Origin: Rhodoferax sp.
GTDB lineage: Bacteria > Pseudomonadota > Gammaproteobacteria > Burkholderiales > Burkholderiaceae_C
DNA: 64,000 bases
Assembly: GCA_024235935.1 (NCBI GenBank)
Contig: JACKLL010000001.1
Location: 62,001 to 126,000, forward strand
Direction: 5' to 3'
The translations under genes and the position numbers were made by a program. The first letter of the stretch is position 1. Every line of letters begins with the position of its first letter. The notes below the pieces were generated by a model. That model was given only the letters and a program-made list of their open reading frames with translations. It did no database searches and was not told where the DNA came from. Shown here piece by piece: positions 35,578 through 43,989 of this stretch.

Positions 35578-35884
35578 TTTCTATCTCCTTTCGGACCGCT
35601 TTAAGCAAGTGACCGGGAATATTGTCACGCGCCGACTTCGCATAGATGAGAAGCAACCAGATTTCACCTACAGCCAACCTCGTAAAGTAGACGACGCGCA
35701 CGCCGCCGCGTTTTCCTGTACCGGCACGAGTCCATCGCACCTTGCGGCAGCCACCACTGTCTGGAATGACATCGCCCGCATCCGGATTTGCCCCCAACCA
35801 AGTCAAGAACTCCAACCGTTCGTCTTCGGACCACAACCTGTCCGCGTCGGCGGCAAAAGTGGGTGTTTCGATCAAGGAGTTCAC
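35570..35884 (-). CDS. toxin, RelE/HigB superfamily (module 2)
   Basis: This protein has 104 residues if started at GTG 35884. That start aligns with module 1 residue for residue (both reach WSE at residues 18-20), whereas the TTG at 35893 adds three residues and overlaps the promoter. FLTWLGANPDAGDVIPDSGGCRKVRWTRAGTGKRGGVRVVYF matches the RelE-like core. A TATAGT -10-like hexamer lies eight bases before the GTG, again implying a leaderless or nearly leaderless mRNA. Confidence 0.83.
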   Translation of the reverse strand: MNSLIETPTFAADADRLWSEDERLEFLTWLGANPDAGDVIPDSGGCRKVRWTRAGTGKRGGVRVVYFTRLAVGEIWLLLIYAKSARDNIPGHLLKAVRKEIENG

Positions 35885-35897
35885 GATCGCCAACTAT

Positions 35898-35912
35898 ACG
35901 TCAAGGACGTAC
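35898..35912 (-). promoter_or_regulatory. palindromic operator of toxin-antitoxin module 2
   Basis: TACGTC and GACGTA form a perfect inverted repeat with a three-base centre (AAG), immediately before the TATAGT hexamer of the toxin 2 promoter. It has the same geometry as the module 1 operator (six-base arms, three-base centre) with one arm base changed. Confidence 0.6.
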
Positions 35913-36359
35913 TACATACAGGACTTGAAGATTAACGCGATATATAGAGCACTACCTGCTCGATAAAACGGCCGCTGCTCGATAAACTGGACATAAAAAC
36001 GTGCTCCAAGTGCTTGTCACAGTTGAAAGTTTGACATATTTTTGCATCCGCGCAGCAAAATAAAAAAGTCGTCAAACCCCGCAGCTGGTTTGCGTTCCCC
36101 GCTTGACCACAAGCCTCCACAGGTTCCCCGGCTCCCACCCCTTGAGTGAGCGAAGCTCCGGGGGGTCGCCGGGCCTTCGGCCTGTGGATTTTGTGGACAA
36201 GCTATTTTGCTGGCGATTGGCGATCAGAAATCAGGCGACCGTCACCGCAAGTTCCCAGTTCTCAGCATCGCACGTGGCGGGGAGCCAAAAAATTGAAAAC
36301 CCGCTATCGAAATATGGCGGGTTTTTTCATTTATGGATGATGGAGACTAAACTGAGACA
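35913..36359. other. gene-free stretch upstream of the cassettes
   Basis: This AT-rich region has no convincing gene. GATTAAC followed by GCG at 35931-35939 reads as GCGTTAATC on the minus strand and could be the recombination core at the upstream edge of cassette TA2. A weaker partner GTTGAAAG at 36023 and matching GTGCTC/GAGCAC arms hint at a decayed further attC. TGCTCGATAAA occurs twice (35957-35967 and 35977-35987). The 52-bp repeat A with its terminator lies at 36281-36332. No integrase gene is present. Confidence 0.5.
36281..36332 (+). repeat. 52-bp direct repeat A (tRNA 3' tail plus terminator)
   Basis: It matches 36882-36933 at 48 of 52 positions in direct orientation. It opens GGAGCCA, as a tRNA-Asn 3' end does, preceded by GGCGG. 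The rest is a Rho-independent terminator with nine-base arms (36296-36304, 36317-36325) and a T tract. It lies just before the DUF4160/DUF2442 pair. Confidence 0.8.
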
Positions 36360-36602
36360 ATGCCCGTCGCGTTTCGCTACAAGTCATTCCGGTTCTTCTT
36401 CTACTCCAACGAAGGAAATCCTCGCGAAGACATGCATATCCATGTACGAAACGGCGACGGAGAGGCAAAATTCTGGCTGACCCCCATGGTCAGCTTGGCA
36501 GACAGCGATGGGTTCGACGCCAAGACCTTGCGGCATCTACGCGAGGTTGTGGCAGCTAACAAGGAGCTGATAGAAAAGGCATGGCATGAGCACTTCACCT
36601 AA
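36360..36602 (+). CDS. DUF4160 domain protein
   Basis: This small protein of 80 residues has the DUF4160 pattern: PVAFRYKSFRFFFYSNEGNPREDMHIHVRNGDGEAKFWL, with HIHV as the best conserved core. DUF4160 genes are usually paired with DUF2442 genes in mobile or accessory DNA and are suspected toxin-antitoxin-like modules; no activity is established to my knowledge. It begins 28 bases after repeat A and overlaps the next gene by 17 bases. Confidence 0.8.
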   Translation: MPVAFRYKSFRFFFYSNEGNPREDMHIHVRNGDGEAKFWLTPMVSLADSDGFDAKTLRHLREVVAANKELIEKAWHEHFT

Positions 36603-36837
36603 GTCCGTTCGATTCGACGACGATACGATGTGGGTCAGTCTTTCCGATGGCCGAACCATCGCGGCACCGTTGGCCTGGTTTCCGCGTCTGCTGGGAGCCA
36701 CGGCAGAGCAGCTTGGGAATGTAGAACTGAGCAAGGGCGGGCTGCACTGGGAATCACTGGACGAAGACATATCGGTTGCCGGCTTGTTGGCAGGACAACC
36801 TGACGCCACGCGGAATGGAAAGCGCTTGGCAGCCTGA
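36586..36837 (+). CDS. DUF2442 domain protein
   Basis: This protein of 83 residues has the typical DUF2442 sequence: VRFDDDTMWVSLSDGRTIAAPLAWFPRLLGATAEQLGNVELSKGGLHWESLDEDISVAGLL. This is the usual partner of DUF4160. The first strand resembles DNA-binding subunits of some toxin-antitoxin systems, but that is inference. Its end lies 44 bases before repeat B. Confidence 0.82.
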   Translation: MSTSPKSVRFDDDTMWVSLSDGRTIAAPLAWFPRLLGATAEQLGNVELSKGGLHWESLDEDISVAGLLAGQPDATRNGKRLAA

Positions 36838-36847
36838 GCCTGTCAAT

Positions 36848-36888
36848 CTATCCGTAGCTCCCTGATTCGAGTCCAGGTCGAGGAGCCA
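36848..36888 (+). repeat. 3' half of a tRNA-Asn gene (remnant)
   Basis: About 41 bases match the 3' half of betaproteobacterial tRNA-Asn from just after the anticodon through the T arm to CCA (CCTGATTCGAGTCCAGG then GAGGAGCCA), with a few substitutions. The 5' half is absent, so it is not a working tRNA. Such fragments are left where an element integrates into a tRNA 3' end. The sequence continues directly into repeat B. Confidence 0.72.
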
Positions 36889-36933
36889 AATAATTGAAAA
36901 CCCGCTGTCGAAAGATTGCGGGTTTTTTCATTT
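36882..36933 (+). repeat. 52-bp direct repeat B (tRNA-Asn 3' tail plus terminator)
   Basis: This is the partner of repeat A. It starts at GGAGCCA of the tRNA-Asn fragment and continues as a terminator with nine-base arms (36897-36905, 36918-36926) and six or more T. It marks the likely right edge of the accessory island. Confidence 0.8.
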
Positions 36934-37084
36934 CATCCCTATGCAGACATCCCTGCAGACTACTTCGCCAAGGTCGGCCTGCGTCAGCCATTTCCGCCTG
37001 CATGAGCACCCGATGCGCAACGGCCAACCCCAGAATCCGCAAGGCATCCGCGCGTCCAACACGTGAGCTTGCCGGGCAAACAGT

Positions 37085-38083
37085 TCAAGCGGTCTCCCAC
37101 AAGTCTCCGCTGAGCAGGCCAGCAGGCGCCTGCAGACGCCCACGCGCCTGCGCATCTTGTAGTAGTGTGGCGCGCCACCAGTCGCTGGTGATGGCGGCAA
37201 TCAGGGCATGGTGGGCGTCTTGCAGGTCGCGTGTCACCTGCTCCCTCGGCACGATCTCCACCGATCTGCCGGTTTGTCCGCTGAAGCTCATGTGGTCCGC
37301 GTCCTTGAGCACCAGATGGGCCTTGTCGCCTTTGGGGAGCGCCGCAAATACGGCCATGCGCTTGTCGGGGGTGGCGCCGTTGCCCACCACATCCTGGTCG
37401 TGCGTGCCGGTGATCGACAAGATCGGCCGGGTCAGGTTGGCAAAGGCGCGCCGTGCATCCCCTATCGCCGGGACTGTGGGTGAGAAAGCGATGAAAGATG
37501 CCAGCCGCGGTTCGGAGATACCGCCGAAGCCGGGGTACCGCTGGCCCGCCATGCCCAGCGTGGTGTGGGCGCCGAACGAATGGCCGCTCAAGCCGACCCG
37601 ATGCGGGCGTACCCCACCCCACCGGTCCTGCCGCGTCGCATGGCGCTGTGCGATCTGGTCCAGCACGAACACGACGTCATGCAGGCGCGCGAGCAATTGC
37701 CCGGCGCCGGCGGCCGCACGCAAGCCGGCCTTGTCGTCGAAGGATCGGGCATTGGCGCGCACGGCCGCCAGATCGCTTCCGGGGTGCTGCAGATGCAGCA
37801 CGACGAAGCCGGCCCGCGACCAGGCCTCGCCCCATACCGATCCGCCTTCCCGGGTGCCGCCCAGGCCGTGCGAAAACAACACGACCGGCATGGCAGCACT
37901 GCCGTCCGTCTCCGGCCAGCGGATTCGCAGCGGCAGGTCTCGCCGGCGCCCGGCGTCATTCCAGGTTTCATCGACAACCAGCGCCGGCGAACGCTGCGCG
38001 GCTGCGGACAGGGTCCGCGAAGCCAGCGCGCCACCCCACAGTGCTTGCAGGCAAGTGCGGCGGGTGACGCTGGCAGCGCGCAT
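37085..38083 (-). CDS. exported alpha/beta hydrolase (dienelactone/PAF-acetylhydrolase-like)
   Basis: This enzyme has 332 residues. The N-terminus VTRRTCLQALWGGALASRTLSAAAQ looks like a twin-arginine or Sec leader, so it should be periplasmic. The oxyanion region is FSHGLGGTREGG, and the nucleophile elbow is GLSGHSFGAHT. An acid and His are expected in TGTHDQD and DADHMSFSG. PVVLFSHGLGG is typical of the PAF-acetylhydrolase/dienelactone group. Substrate is unknown. The true start is ATG 38083 (MRAASVTRR); a TTG 9 bases before is less likely. Confidence 0.83.
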   Translation of the reverse strand: MRAASVTRRTCLQALWGGALASRTLSAAAQRSPALVVDETWNDAGRRRDLPLRIRWPETDGSAAMPVVLFSHGLGGTREGGSVWGEAWSRAGFVVLHLQHPGSDLAAVRANARSFDDKAGLRAAAGAGQLLARLHDVVFVLDQIAQRHATRQDRWGGVRPHRVGLSGHSFGAHTTLGMAGQRYPGFGGISEPRLASFIAFSPTVPAIGDARRAFANLTRPILSITGTHDQDVVGNGATPDKRMAVFAALPKGDKAHLVLKDADHMSFSGQTGRSVEIVPREQVTRDLQDAHHALIAAITSDWWRATLLQDAQARGRLQAPAGLLSGDLWETA

Positions 38084-38113
38084 GGCTTGCAACAGGCTTG
38101 CGACAGGCCCCCT

Positions 38114-38386
38114 TCAACCGTGCCTGCGTCCGACCAGATAGCTGACGCCGTGCGCGCCGTACAGTTCCGTGTGCTCGCACCCCCGCTCCATCGTGAACAC
38201 ATCGCCCACGCGGTAGATGGTCAACTGGTCGCCGACACCCAGGGTGACCTGGCCATCCGTGACCAGCGCCTTGACATCGAACGGATGGGTGTGTGCGCCC
38301 AGCTGCTGCCCGGCCGGCAGCGTCTTGGTCAGCACTTCGTCAAATCCTTCGTCGGCAAGTTGCCGGGCAAACTGTGTCGGGTCCAT
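38114..38386 (-). CDS. small cupin-domain protein
   Basis: This protein of 90 residues is a single cupin barrel. Motif 1 is LGAHTHPFDVKALVTDG with H-x-H and the later Glu replaced, and motif 2 is GDVFTMERGCEHTELYG with the second-site His. Metal binding may be incomplete because the usual motif 1 Glu is not obvious. CAGGAG precedes ATG 38386. It lies 31 bases upstream of the hydrolase gene on the same strand and may be cotranscribed with it. Confidence 0.82.
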   Translation of the reverse strand: MDPTQFARQLADEGFDEVLTKTLPAGQQLGAHTHPFDVKALVTDGQVTLGVGDQLTIYRVGDVFTMERGCEHTELYGAHGVSYLVGRRHG

Positions 38387-38626
38387 GGTGTGCTCCTGGG
38401 ATTGGGAATCTGGATTCTCCCCGTTTCCGCCCATTTCCCGAAAGGCTGCCGCGTCTGCCCCAGACCTTGGGCGCCGGAGACTGCTGCAGGCAACCTGGCA
38501 CCGGCTGGTGAGACACTCCAGCATGTCCGATCGCATGGCATGCCTGCCTTCTTCCGCTTGATGCTGTCCCACGGCGCCACCCGCTTCTGGCGCAACGAGA
38601 CACCCCATGCCTTGTCCTGGGCAGGC

Positions 38627-39187
38627 GTGTCGCTGCGCCGATCCCTGCTGCGCTGGATGGCTCTGGCCGCAGTCGTTTTGGCCACGCTGCCTGCCGCCCA
38701 GGCGCAGCCCGGCTATACGGTATCGCTCCAGAACCTGCAGCGCGAGATCGCACAGCGGTTTCCACTGCGCTATCCCATCGCCGGGCTGCTGGATGTCAAC
38801 GTGCAGGCTCCGAAACTGCACCTGCTGCCAGCGCAAAACCGGGTGAGCGCCACCATGGCAGTCGAAGCGTCTGGGGAGGCACTGCGTCGCAGCCACCTGG
38901 GTACTGTCGACGTGGACTTTGCCCTTCGCTACGAGCCCCGCGATCGCACCATTCGCGCCTACCGGCTGAATTTTCAGAACCTGCAGATTCCGGATTTGCA
39001 GGCCCCGGCACTCGCATTGTTGAATGCCTATGGACCCGCCATGGCCAATGCGGCGTTGCAGGAGGTCGTCCTGCACCAGCTGCGCCCCAAGGACCTCGCC
39101 ATTGTCGATGGCATGGGCATGCAGCCAGGCAGCATTACCGTGACAGCCCAGGGCCTTGTCATTGGCTTCGTGCTCAAGCCCTTGTAG
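38627..39187 (+). CDS. DUF1439 family secreted protein
   Basis: This protein of about 186 residues has a signal LRRSLLRWMALAAVVLATLPAAQAQPG. The mature part resembles DUF1439 lipid-binding-like proteins: YTVSLQNLQREIAQRFPLRYPI, VDVDFALRYEPRDRTIRAYRLNFQNLQI, and a C-terminal ITVTAQGLVIGF strand. Start is uncertain: GTG 38627 gives a normal basic leader, ATG 38561 or 38540 give long ones, ATG 38657 a very short one. It probably works in the periplasm, perhaps on hydrophobic ligands; that is inference. Confidence 0.72.
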   Translation: MSLRRSLLRWMALAAVVLATLPAAQAQPGYTVSLQNLQREIAQRFPLRYPIAGLLDVNVQAPKLHLLPAQNRVSATMAVEASGEALRRSHLGTVDVDFALRYEPRDRTIRAYRLNFQNLQIPDLQAPALALLNAYGPAMANAALQEVVLHQLRPKDLAIVDGMGMQPGSITVTAQGLVIGFVLKPL

Positions 39188-39260
39188 GGGCTGCGCGTCT
39201 GTGCCTATCGCATGCCACGCGCCCATGCGAGCGCGTGCGGTCTGCGCATGGGTTCTCGTG

Positions 39261-39884
39261 TCAGTGCGCGCGTCGGCATCCCGCAGTCCGTGCGACTCTG
39301 CGACGGCGATGCAGCAGGCCGATCAGTCCGATGCCGGCCAGGAACATGGCGTATGTTTCCGGTTCCGGCACCGCGGCCACCGAGTACGTGAAGTTGTCGA
39401 TGGTGAAACCCTCCACCCCGCCACGAATGTAGACCTTGTCCACCAGACCCGCATAGCCGGACGCAACCCACACCATGCCGGCATCGGCAAGAGGATCCAG
39501 GATGCTGTGAACGAGCTGTCCCTGGTAGTACAGCTCGAAGCTGGTGATCGGCTGCGATGGATCTGCTGCGAACGACTGGTAGTAGGTTCCCTCGAACACC
39601 ACGGGCGCATGGTCGAAGTGCAGCTCGCCCGACGTGCCGTAGAAGAAGCGTGTGCCGATCTCGCCAAAGTCCATTCCTTCCAGGAACTCCCAGACCTGAC
39701 CGGTGGCGCTCCAGCCCGAGATGCCGTTGTAGCCGTCGGCGACATCGCCCGTGGCATACAAGGGAGAATTGGTGGCAGAGGTGGCGACGTCTTCGAACGT
39801 GACGATGGTTTGTGCCGCCTGCGCCGGACTCGACAGCAGGAAGATCGACAGGCAGCTTGCGGCGAAGGCGGATTGGAAATTCAT
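39261..39884 (-). CDS. PEP-CTERM sorting-domain exported protein (second)
   Basis: This secreted protein of 207 residues begins MNFQSAFAASCLSIFLLSSPAQA, a clear signal peptide. The mature region is beta-rich (VTFEDVATSATNSPLYATGDVADGYNGISGW), the style of choice-of-anchor or lectin-like domains in exosortase bacteria. The C-terminus VPEPETYAMFLAGIGLIGLLHRRRR is the sorting signal, followed by 12 extra residues, longer than usual. GGGAG precedes the ATG. I could not find a sigma-54-like promoter upstream. Confidence 0.88.
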   Translation of the reverse strand: MNFQSAFAASCLSIFLLSSPAQAAQTIVTFEDVATSATNSPLYATGDVADGYNGISGWSATGQVWEFLEGMDFGEIGTRFFYGTSGELHFDHAPVVFEGTYYQSFAADPSQPITSFELYYQGQLVHSILDPLADAGMVWVASGYAGLVDKVYIRGGVEGFTIDNFTYSVAAVPEPETYAMFLAGIGLIGLLHRRRRVARTAGCRRAH

Positions 39885-40170
39885 GTAAGGCTCCCATTTC
39901 TTTCAGTTGCGTTTCTGCGGTTGACCCAAACCGTTGACGGTTCGGTGACGCTTCTCCGACCAGCCTCTGCATGACAGGCGATGGCAGGCGGGCCTTCCAG
40001 CCCACGGGACTTCGCTGCGCATGACCGAGGCCAACCGTCGGAATACGACTCCACCCGCCTAGTTTGATTTGACGGACGTTTCCTGAACACCCTACGCAAG
40101 TCGGGTTTGCCTGCACCCCCCCCCGAAGCAGGGTGTACCGAGGCGTTGGCACCGCCCCATCAGGGTTACG

Positions 40171-40863
40171 ATGTCGCACCATCCACAGAACCCCACCATG
40201 CAAGCTGCCCGCCATCGCGTCGCCATTCTTGACGACCATCCCCTGGTTGCGCGAGGCCTGGCCCACTACTTCGAGACCGTCAGGCCCGACTTGGACCTGC
40301 GGGCCATTACGGGCTTCGATGAACTCCACGCATTGACCCGAGAACACGGCTGCCCGGCACTGGTGATCGCCGATGTCTGGCTGGCCAGCGGCAATGTGCT
40401 TGAGGGTGTGGCGCAATTTCGCGACAGCTACCCCGACACGCGATGGCTGGCCATGAGTGGCGACGACGATCCCTTGTTGATGGAGCGGCTGCGCGCGGGG
40501 CGGGTTGATGGGTTCGTTCCCAAGGCAGCGTCGCCAGAGGTTTTCGCGCTGGCGTTGGATGCAGTGCTCAGCGGCGGCCAATGGTTTGAATCGACCGCCG
40601 CTTTCACCCCCAGCTTGCCGCGGCCGAGCCGTGAATGGCTGGTCACGCCGGAGGAGCTGGGAATCACGGCACGGCAAGGCGAGATCCTGGCCTTGGTCAT
40701 GCACGGGCTTCCCAACAAGCGCATCGCGCTGAACCTGGGCATTTCCGAGAGCACGGTGAAGGAACATGTCACCGGCATTCTGGAGCGGCTCGGCGTACGA
40801 ACGCGCATCGAAGCCATCACCCAATTGCGCGGCCGTCGAATTTCACCATCGACCCGCAAGTGA
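40171..40863 (+). CDS. NarL/LuxR-type response regulator
   Basis: This two-component regulator has 230 residues. The receiver has the acidic pair in ILDDHP, the phosphorylated Asp in VIADVWLASG, Thr/Ser in LAMSGDD and Lys in FVPKAAS. A LuxR helix-turn-helix follows: ITARQGEILALVMHGLPNKRIALNLGISESTVKEHVTGILERLGV. ATG 40171 and ATG 40198 are both possible. It overlaps GTG 40860 of the kinase gene, or ends 12 bases before its ATG, so the two are a pair. A run of nine C lies 47 bases before 40171. Confidence 0.9.
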   Translation: MSHHPQNPTMQAARHRVAILDDHPLVARGLAHYFETVRPDLDLRAITGFDELHALTREHGCPALVIADVWLASGNVLEGVAQFRDSYPDTRWLAMSGDDDPLLMERLRAGRVDGFVPKAASPEVFALALDAVLSGGQWFESTAAFTPSLPRPSREWLVTPEELGITARQGEILALVMHGLPNKRIALNLGISESTVKEHVTGILERLGVRTRIEAITQLRGRRISPSTRK

Positions 40864-40874
40864 GCGACCAGGCC

Positions 40875-43487
40875 ATGTGTCTGCGCCCCATGCAACCCTG
40901 GCCCGCGCCTCACCGGATCCGACGAATCCGGCGCGCCTCGGCCCGCTGGTGGCTCGCTGCCTGCCTTGCGATGGTCCTGTGCCATCACGGCTTGGTCTTC
41001 AGCCAGCAGAAGGAACTGGAAGCCCTGGACGCTCTGCAAACCCTTTCACTCAAGGACAATGCACGCGCCTTGACGGAACTCCAATCCAGGGCCGCGCTGT
41101 TTGAGACCTCTGCGTTTGACGAGGTCAAGCGTGTCTATCTCAGCACCCTGATTGGCGCCGAGTTCGACGCGGGGCGGCCGGACAGGGCCCAGGCTGCAAT
41201 CGACAGGCTTCTTGCGCTCTCGCAGGCCACCAAGGATGACATTGGTATCGTGCTGGCGAACACCGCCGCAGCGCACCGCCAGGCCTCGTCAGGACAAGTC
41301 CGCGAGGCCATCGTTCGACTCAACAGCGTGGAGGCTGCCGCCTTGCGCAGCGCAGACCCGGAGGCCTTGTGGATTTTCCACCTGGTCATGGGCAGTCTTC
41401 AGAACACGACCGGTATGTTCGAGCCCGCACTGGCCCACATCCTGGAGAGCATGGATTTCGCGAGGGCACGTCCCCGGCAATCGCAGGCTTCGCTATTGCG
41501 GTCCCAGGTGCAGTTGGGTCTCGTATACATGTCCATGAAAAATGGCGAGAAGGCCCTCAAGACCATATCCGACGCGATGCTGATCGCCAGGAGCCTGGAA
41601 GCCGTCAGCATCATGGGCGCTCTGAGTCTGAACCGCGGAAACATCGCGTCGAGCATGGGCCGGCATGACACGGCGATCGCGGCCTACCAGGCGGCACTCG
41701 ATATCGGCCAACGGTCGGGACAGACCGGCCTGCAGGCAGCCGCCTTGAACAACATCGGGGACATTCACCTGATCCGCCGGGAATACGCAAAAGCCGAACC
41801 GATAGAGCGACGCGCCATTGCGAAGTATCTCGAGGCTGGAGATGCCGCCGGTGCAGCGCTCTCAAGGGCGAATGTCGGCTTTGCGCTGATGGGACAGGGA
41901 CGCATCGATGAAGGCACGACCGAGGTGAAGGCTGCCTTGGCGTTTCTGCGCAGCGCGGGAGCGCGGACTACGCAGGAAATCATTCTCGAAGAGCTGTCCC
42001 GCATGTACGAGCAGGCGGGCCGATTTCGTGAAGCGGTCGAAACGGTCAGGGAACAGCAGATTCTGTCCAAGGAGCTGTTTCGAAGCGATCGCGAACAAGC
42101 CGTAGCCCGATTGCAGGAGCAGTTCAATTCGGTGCAGCGGGAGCGACAGATTGAGGCATTGGCGAGCGCAAACAAGCTGAAGGATGCCGAAATCCACAAC
42201 CGGCGTCTGATGCAGACGGCGACCGCCATCGGAATGGCCGTGGTCGTGGTCGTGGGAGGTGTCATTGCTCTGCTGTACCGCAGAACACGAAGGGCCAATC
42301 ACGCATTGCAGGAGGCCAAGCTGGAAGCCGACAAGGCACTGAGCGACAAAAGCATCTTTCTTGCCACAGCCAGCCACGATCTGCGCCAACCCATACACGC
42401 CATGTCGATGATGGTTGAAGCCATTGGACTGCGCAACAAGAGCCCTGCCATTGCGCCGCTTCTCGTCGATCTCAAAAGCAGCATGAACGCGATGCGTCAG
42501 CTGTTCAACGCCTTGCTGGATTTGTCAAAGCTGGAGACCGGCATGACAGCGGTACGCGCGGTCCCCGTCTCACTGCCTTCGATGCTTGGCGAAGTTGCCA
42601 AGATGTTTCGCGAGCAGGCGGTTCTTGGCGGGCTGGATTTGCGCTTGCATCTGCCCAGACGCCATGCCGTGGTCCTGGCGGACCCCATCCTCTTGCGGCA
42701 AGCGCTGGCCAACCTGACGCACAACGCGCTGCGATACACGCGCAAGGGCGGGATTCTGCTGACGGTTCGTCGGCGCGGCGATGACTGGCTGATCGAGGTC
42801 TGGGATACCGGCATGGGCATTGCCACCGGAGATGATCATCAGGTGTTCAGCCCCTACTATCGAAGCCCCGACGCTTCACAAGTGGACAGTGCGGGCTACG
42901 GCCTTGGCCTCGCTGTGGTGGCGCGCTGCGCCAAACTGATGAATGCCACCTGCGGTTTGCAATCCCGGCTTGGCAAAGGATCCCGATTCTGGCTGCGCCT
43001 TTGCGCCGTTGACACCCCATGGGGTGCAGCCGCGCCAGGGCTTGACGGGCCGACAGGCGCCGAGGCAACTGCATGGAAGCCGCTTTCCGGTCGATGCCTT
43101 GTGCTGGACGATGATCTCCAGGTCATAGCGGCCTGGAAAGCAATGCTCGAAGGCTGGGGCATGCAAGCACGCTTTGCCACCACGGCTGCCGAAGCCTTCG
43201 CCCATCTCGAACAGGGCTTCCTGCCAGATGCCATTTTCTGTGACCAGCGACTGCGCTCCGGAGAAAGCGGGTTTGACGTCTTGCGACAGTTGCTGGCGTG
43301 CTGCCCTGGTGCCAGCGGCGCAATGGTCAGCGGTGAGCTCAACTCGGACGAACTGACAAAGGCAGAGGACGACGGCTACCTTGTGTTTCGAAAGCCGCTG
43401 GACCTGGCGGCCCTGCATGCGGTGCTGGAGAGTTGGCTCAGGCGGCGAGAGAGTGATCTGGTCGCGACGGATTCAGTCGAGTCTTAG
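40875..43487 (+). CDS. hybrid sensor histidine kinase with TPR sensor and C-terminal receiver
   Basis: This inner-membrane kinase has about 870 residues. A leader helix (ARWWLAACLAMVLCHHGLVFS) is followed by a periplasmic region of TPR-like repeats (SLNRGNIASSMGRHDTAIAAYQAALDIG, ALNNIGDIHLIRREYAKAEPIERRAIAKY). A second helix AIGMAVVVVVGGVIALL and a coiled linker lead to the HisKA box ATASHDLRQPIHAM. ATPase motifs are NLTHNALRYTRKGG, DTGMG and GYGLGLAVV. The last 120 residues are a receiver with LVLDDD and the acceptor in FCDQRLRSG. Start ATG 40875 or coupled GTG 40860. Signal unknown. Confidence 0.88.
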   Translation: MCLRPMQPWPAPHRIRRIRRASARWWLAACLAMVLCHHGLVFSQQKELEALDALQTLSLKDNARALTELQSRAALFETSAFDEVKRVYLSTLIGAEFDAGRPDRAQAAIDRLLALSQATKDDIGIVLANTAAAHRQASSGQVREAIVRLNSVEAAALRSADPEALWIFHLVMGSLQNTTGMFEPALAHILESMDFARARPRQSQASLLRSQVQLGLVYMSMKNGEKALKTISDAMLIARSLEAVSIMGALSLNRGNIASSMGRHDTAIAAYQAALDIGQRSGQTGLQAAALNNIGDIHLIRREYAKAEPIERRAIAKYLEAGDAAGAALSRANVGFALMGQGRIDEGTTEVKAALAFLRSAGARTTQEIILEELSRMYEQAGRFREAVETVREQQILSKELFRSDREQAVARLQEQFNSVQRERQIEALASANKLKDAEIHNRRLMQTATAIGMAVVVVVGGVIALLYRRTRRANHALQEAKLEADKALSDKSIFLATASHDLRQPIHAMSMMVEAIGLRNKSPAIAPLLVDLKSSMNAMRQLFNALLDLSKLETGMTAVRAVPVSLPSMLGEVAKMFREQAVLGGLDLRLHLPRRHAVVLADPILLRQALANLTHNALRYTRKGGILLTVRRRGDDWLIEVWDTGMGIATGDDHQVFSPYYRSPDASQVDSAGYGLGLAVVARCAKLMNATCGLQSRLGKGSRFWLRLCAVDTPWGAAAPGLDGPTGAEATAWKPLSGRCLVLDDDLQVIAAWKAMLEGWGMQARFATTAAEAFAHLEQGFLPDAIFCDQRLRSGESGFDVLRQLLACCPGASGAMVSGELNSDELTKAEDDGYLVFRKPLDLAALHAVLESWLRRRESDLVATDSVES

Positions 43488-43526
43488 CGTCCGGGCTTGG
43501 CCAGGGCCCGCATGGAGGCATGTGAC

Positions 43527-43886
43527 ATGGCTCGTGCATTGGCGGCGGTCAAGGCAAAGGCGAAGCCGCGCTGCCCGGCCACAATAGACGCCATGCAAAT
43601 ACCGAAAGTGAACATGTTCGACAAAGACGGCCAGTGGATTCGCCTGGAGACCTTCGATGATTTCGACAACGGCCTGTCCGACCTGATTGATCTGTGGTCC
43701 AGTACCTCCGCGGCGGTGACGACAAGCATCAAGGAATCTGCGCTCGCCCATTTCAAGGCCGATCTGGAGGCAGCGGCGCTCGAATGGGTGGACAACAAGG
43801 CCAAGTCCAGAAAGTACGCCGCCATCGCCAAGGAATTGGCGGAATTCGAAGAGGTGCTGAAGGACCGGCCATTGGGGGCTGCATAG
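43527..43886 (+). CDS. uncharacterised small protein
   Basis: This protein of about 119 residues has no family I recognise. The visible parts are a basic lead (ALAAVKAKAKPRC), a strand NMFDKDGQWIRLETFDDFDNGLSDLIDLW, and a long helix rich in Ala, Glu and Lys (AHFKADLEAAALEWVDNKAKSRKYAAIAKELAEFEEVLK). It is cytoplasmic by composition. ATG 43527 has GGAGG nine bases upstream; ATG 43593 is an alternative. Confidence 0.55.
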   Translation: MARALAAVKAKAKPRCPATIDAMQIPKVNMFDKDGQWIRLETFDDFDNGLSDLIDLWSSTSAAVTTSIKESALAHFKADLEAAALEWVDNKAKSRKYAAIAKELAEFEEVLKDRPLGAA

Positions 43887-43989
43887 TCGGCTTTTCCAAC
43901 CCGGCAGTCCACGTTCCAGCAACAATCCACGGTTGACCGAATCCGGCTGCATGCTGACAATCGGCGCGACCAATCTCCCTGAGGAAATC

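Noticed and set aside
35931..36029. Fourth attC site upstream of toxin-antitoxin module 2
   Set aside because: A GCGTTAATC core and GTGCTC arms are present but the partner core and inner pairing are weak; kept only as a note.
36240..36290. Complete tRNA-Asn at the left repeat
   Set aside because: Only GGGGAGCCA and terminator fit; the T-arm and anticodon sequence are not there.
39885..39990. Sigma-54 promoter before the second PEP-CTERM gene
   Set aside because: No GG-N10-GC arrangement on the minus strand with TTGC was found.
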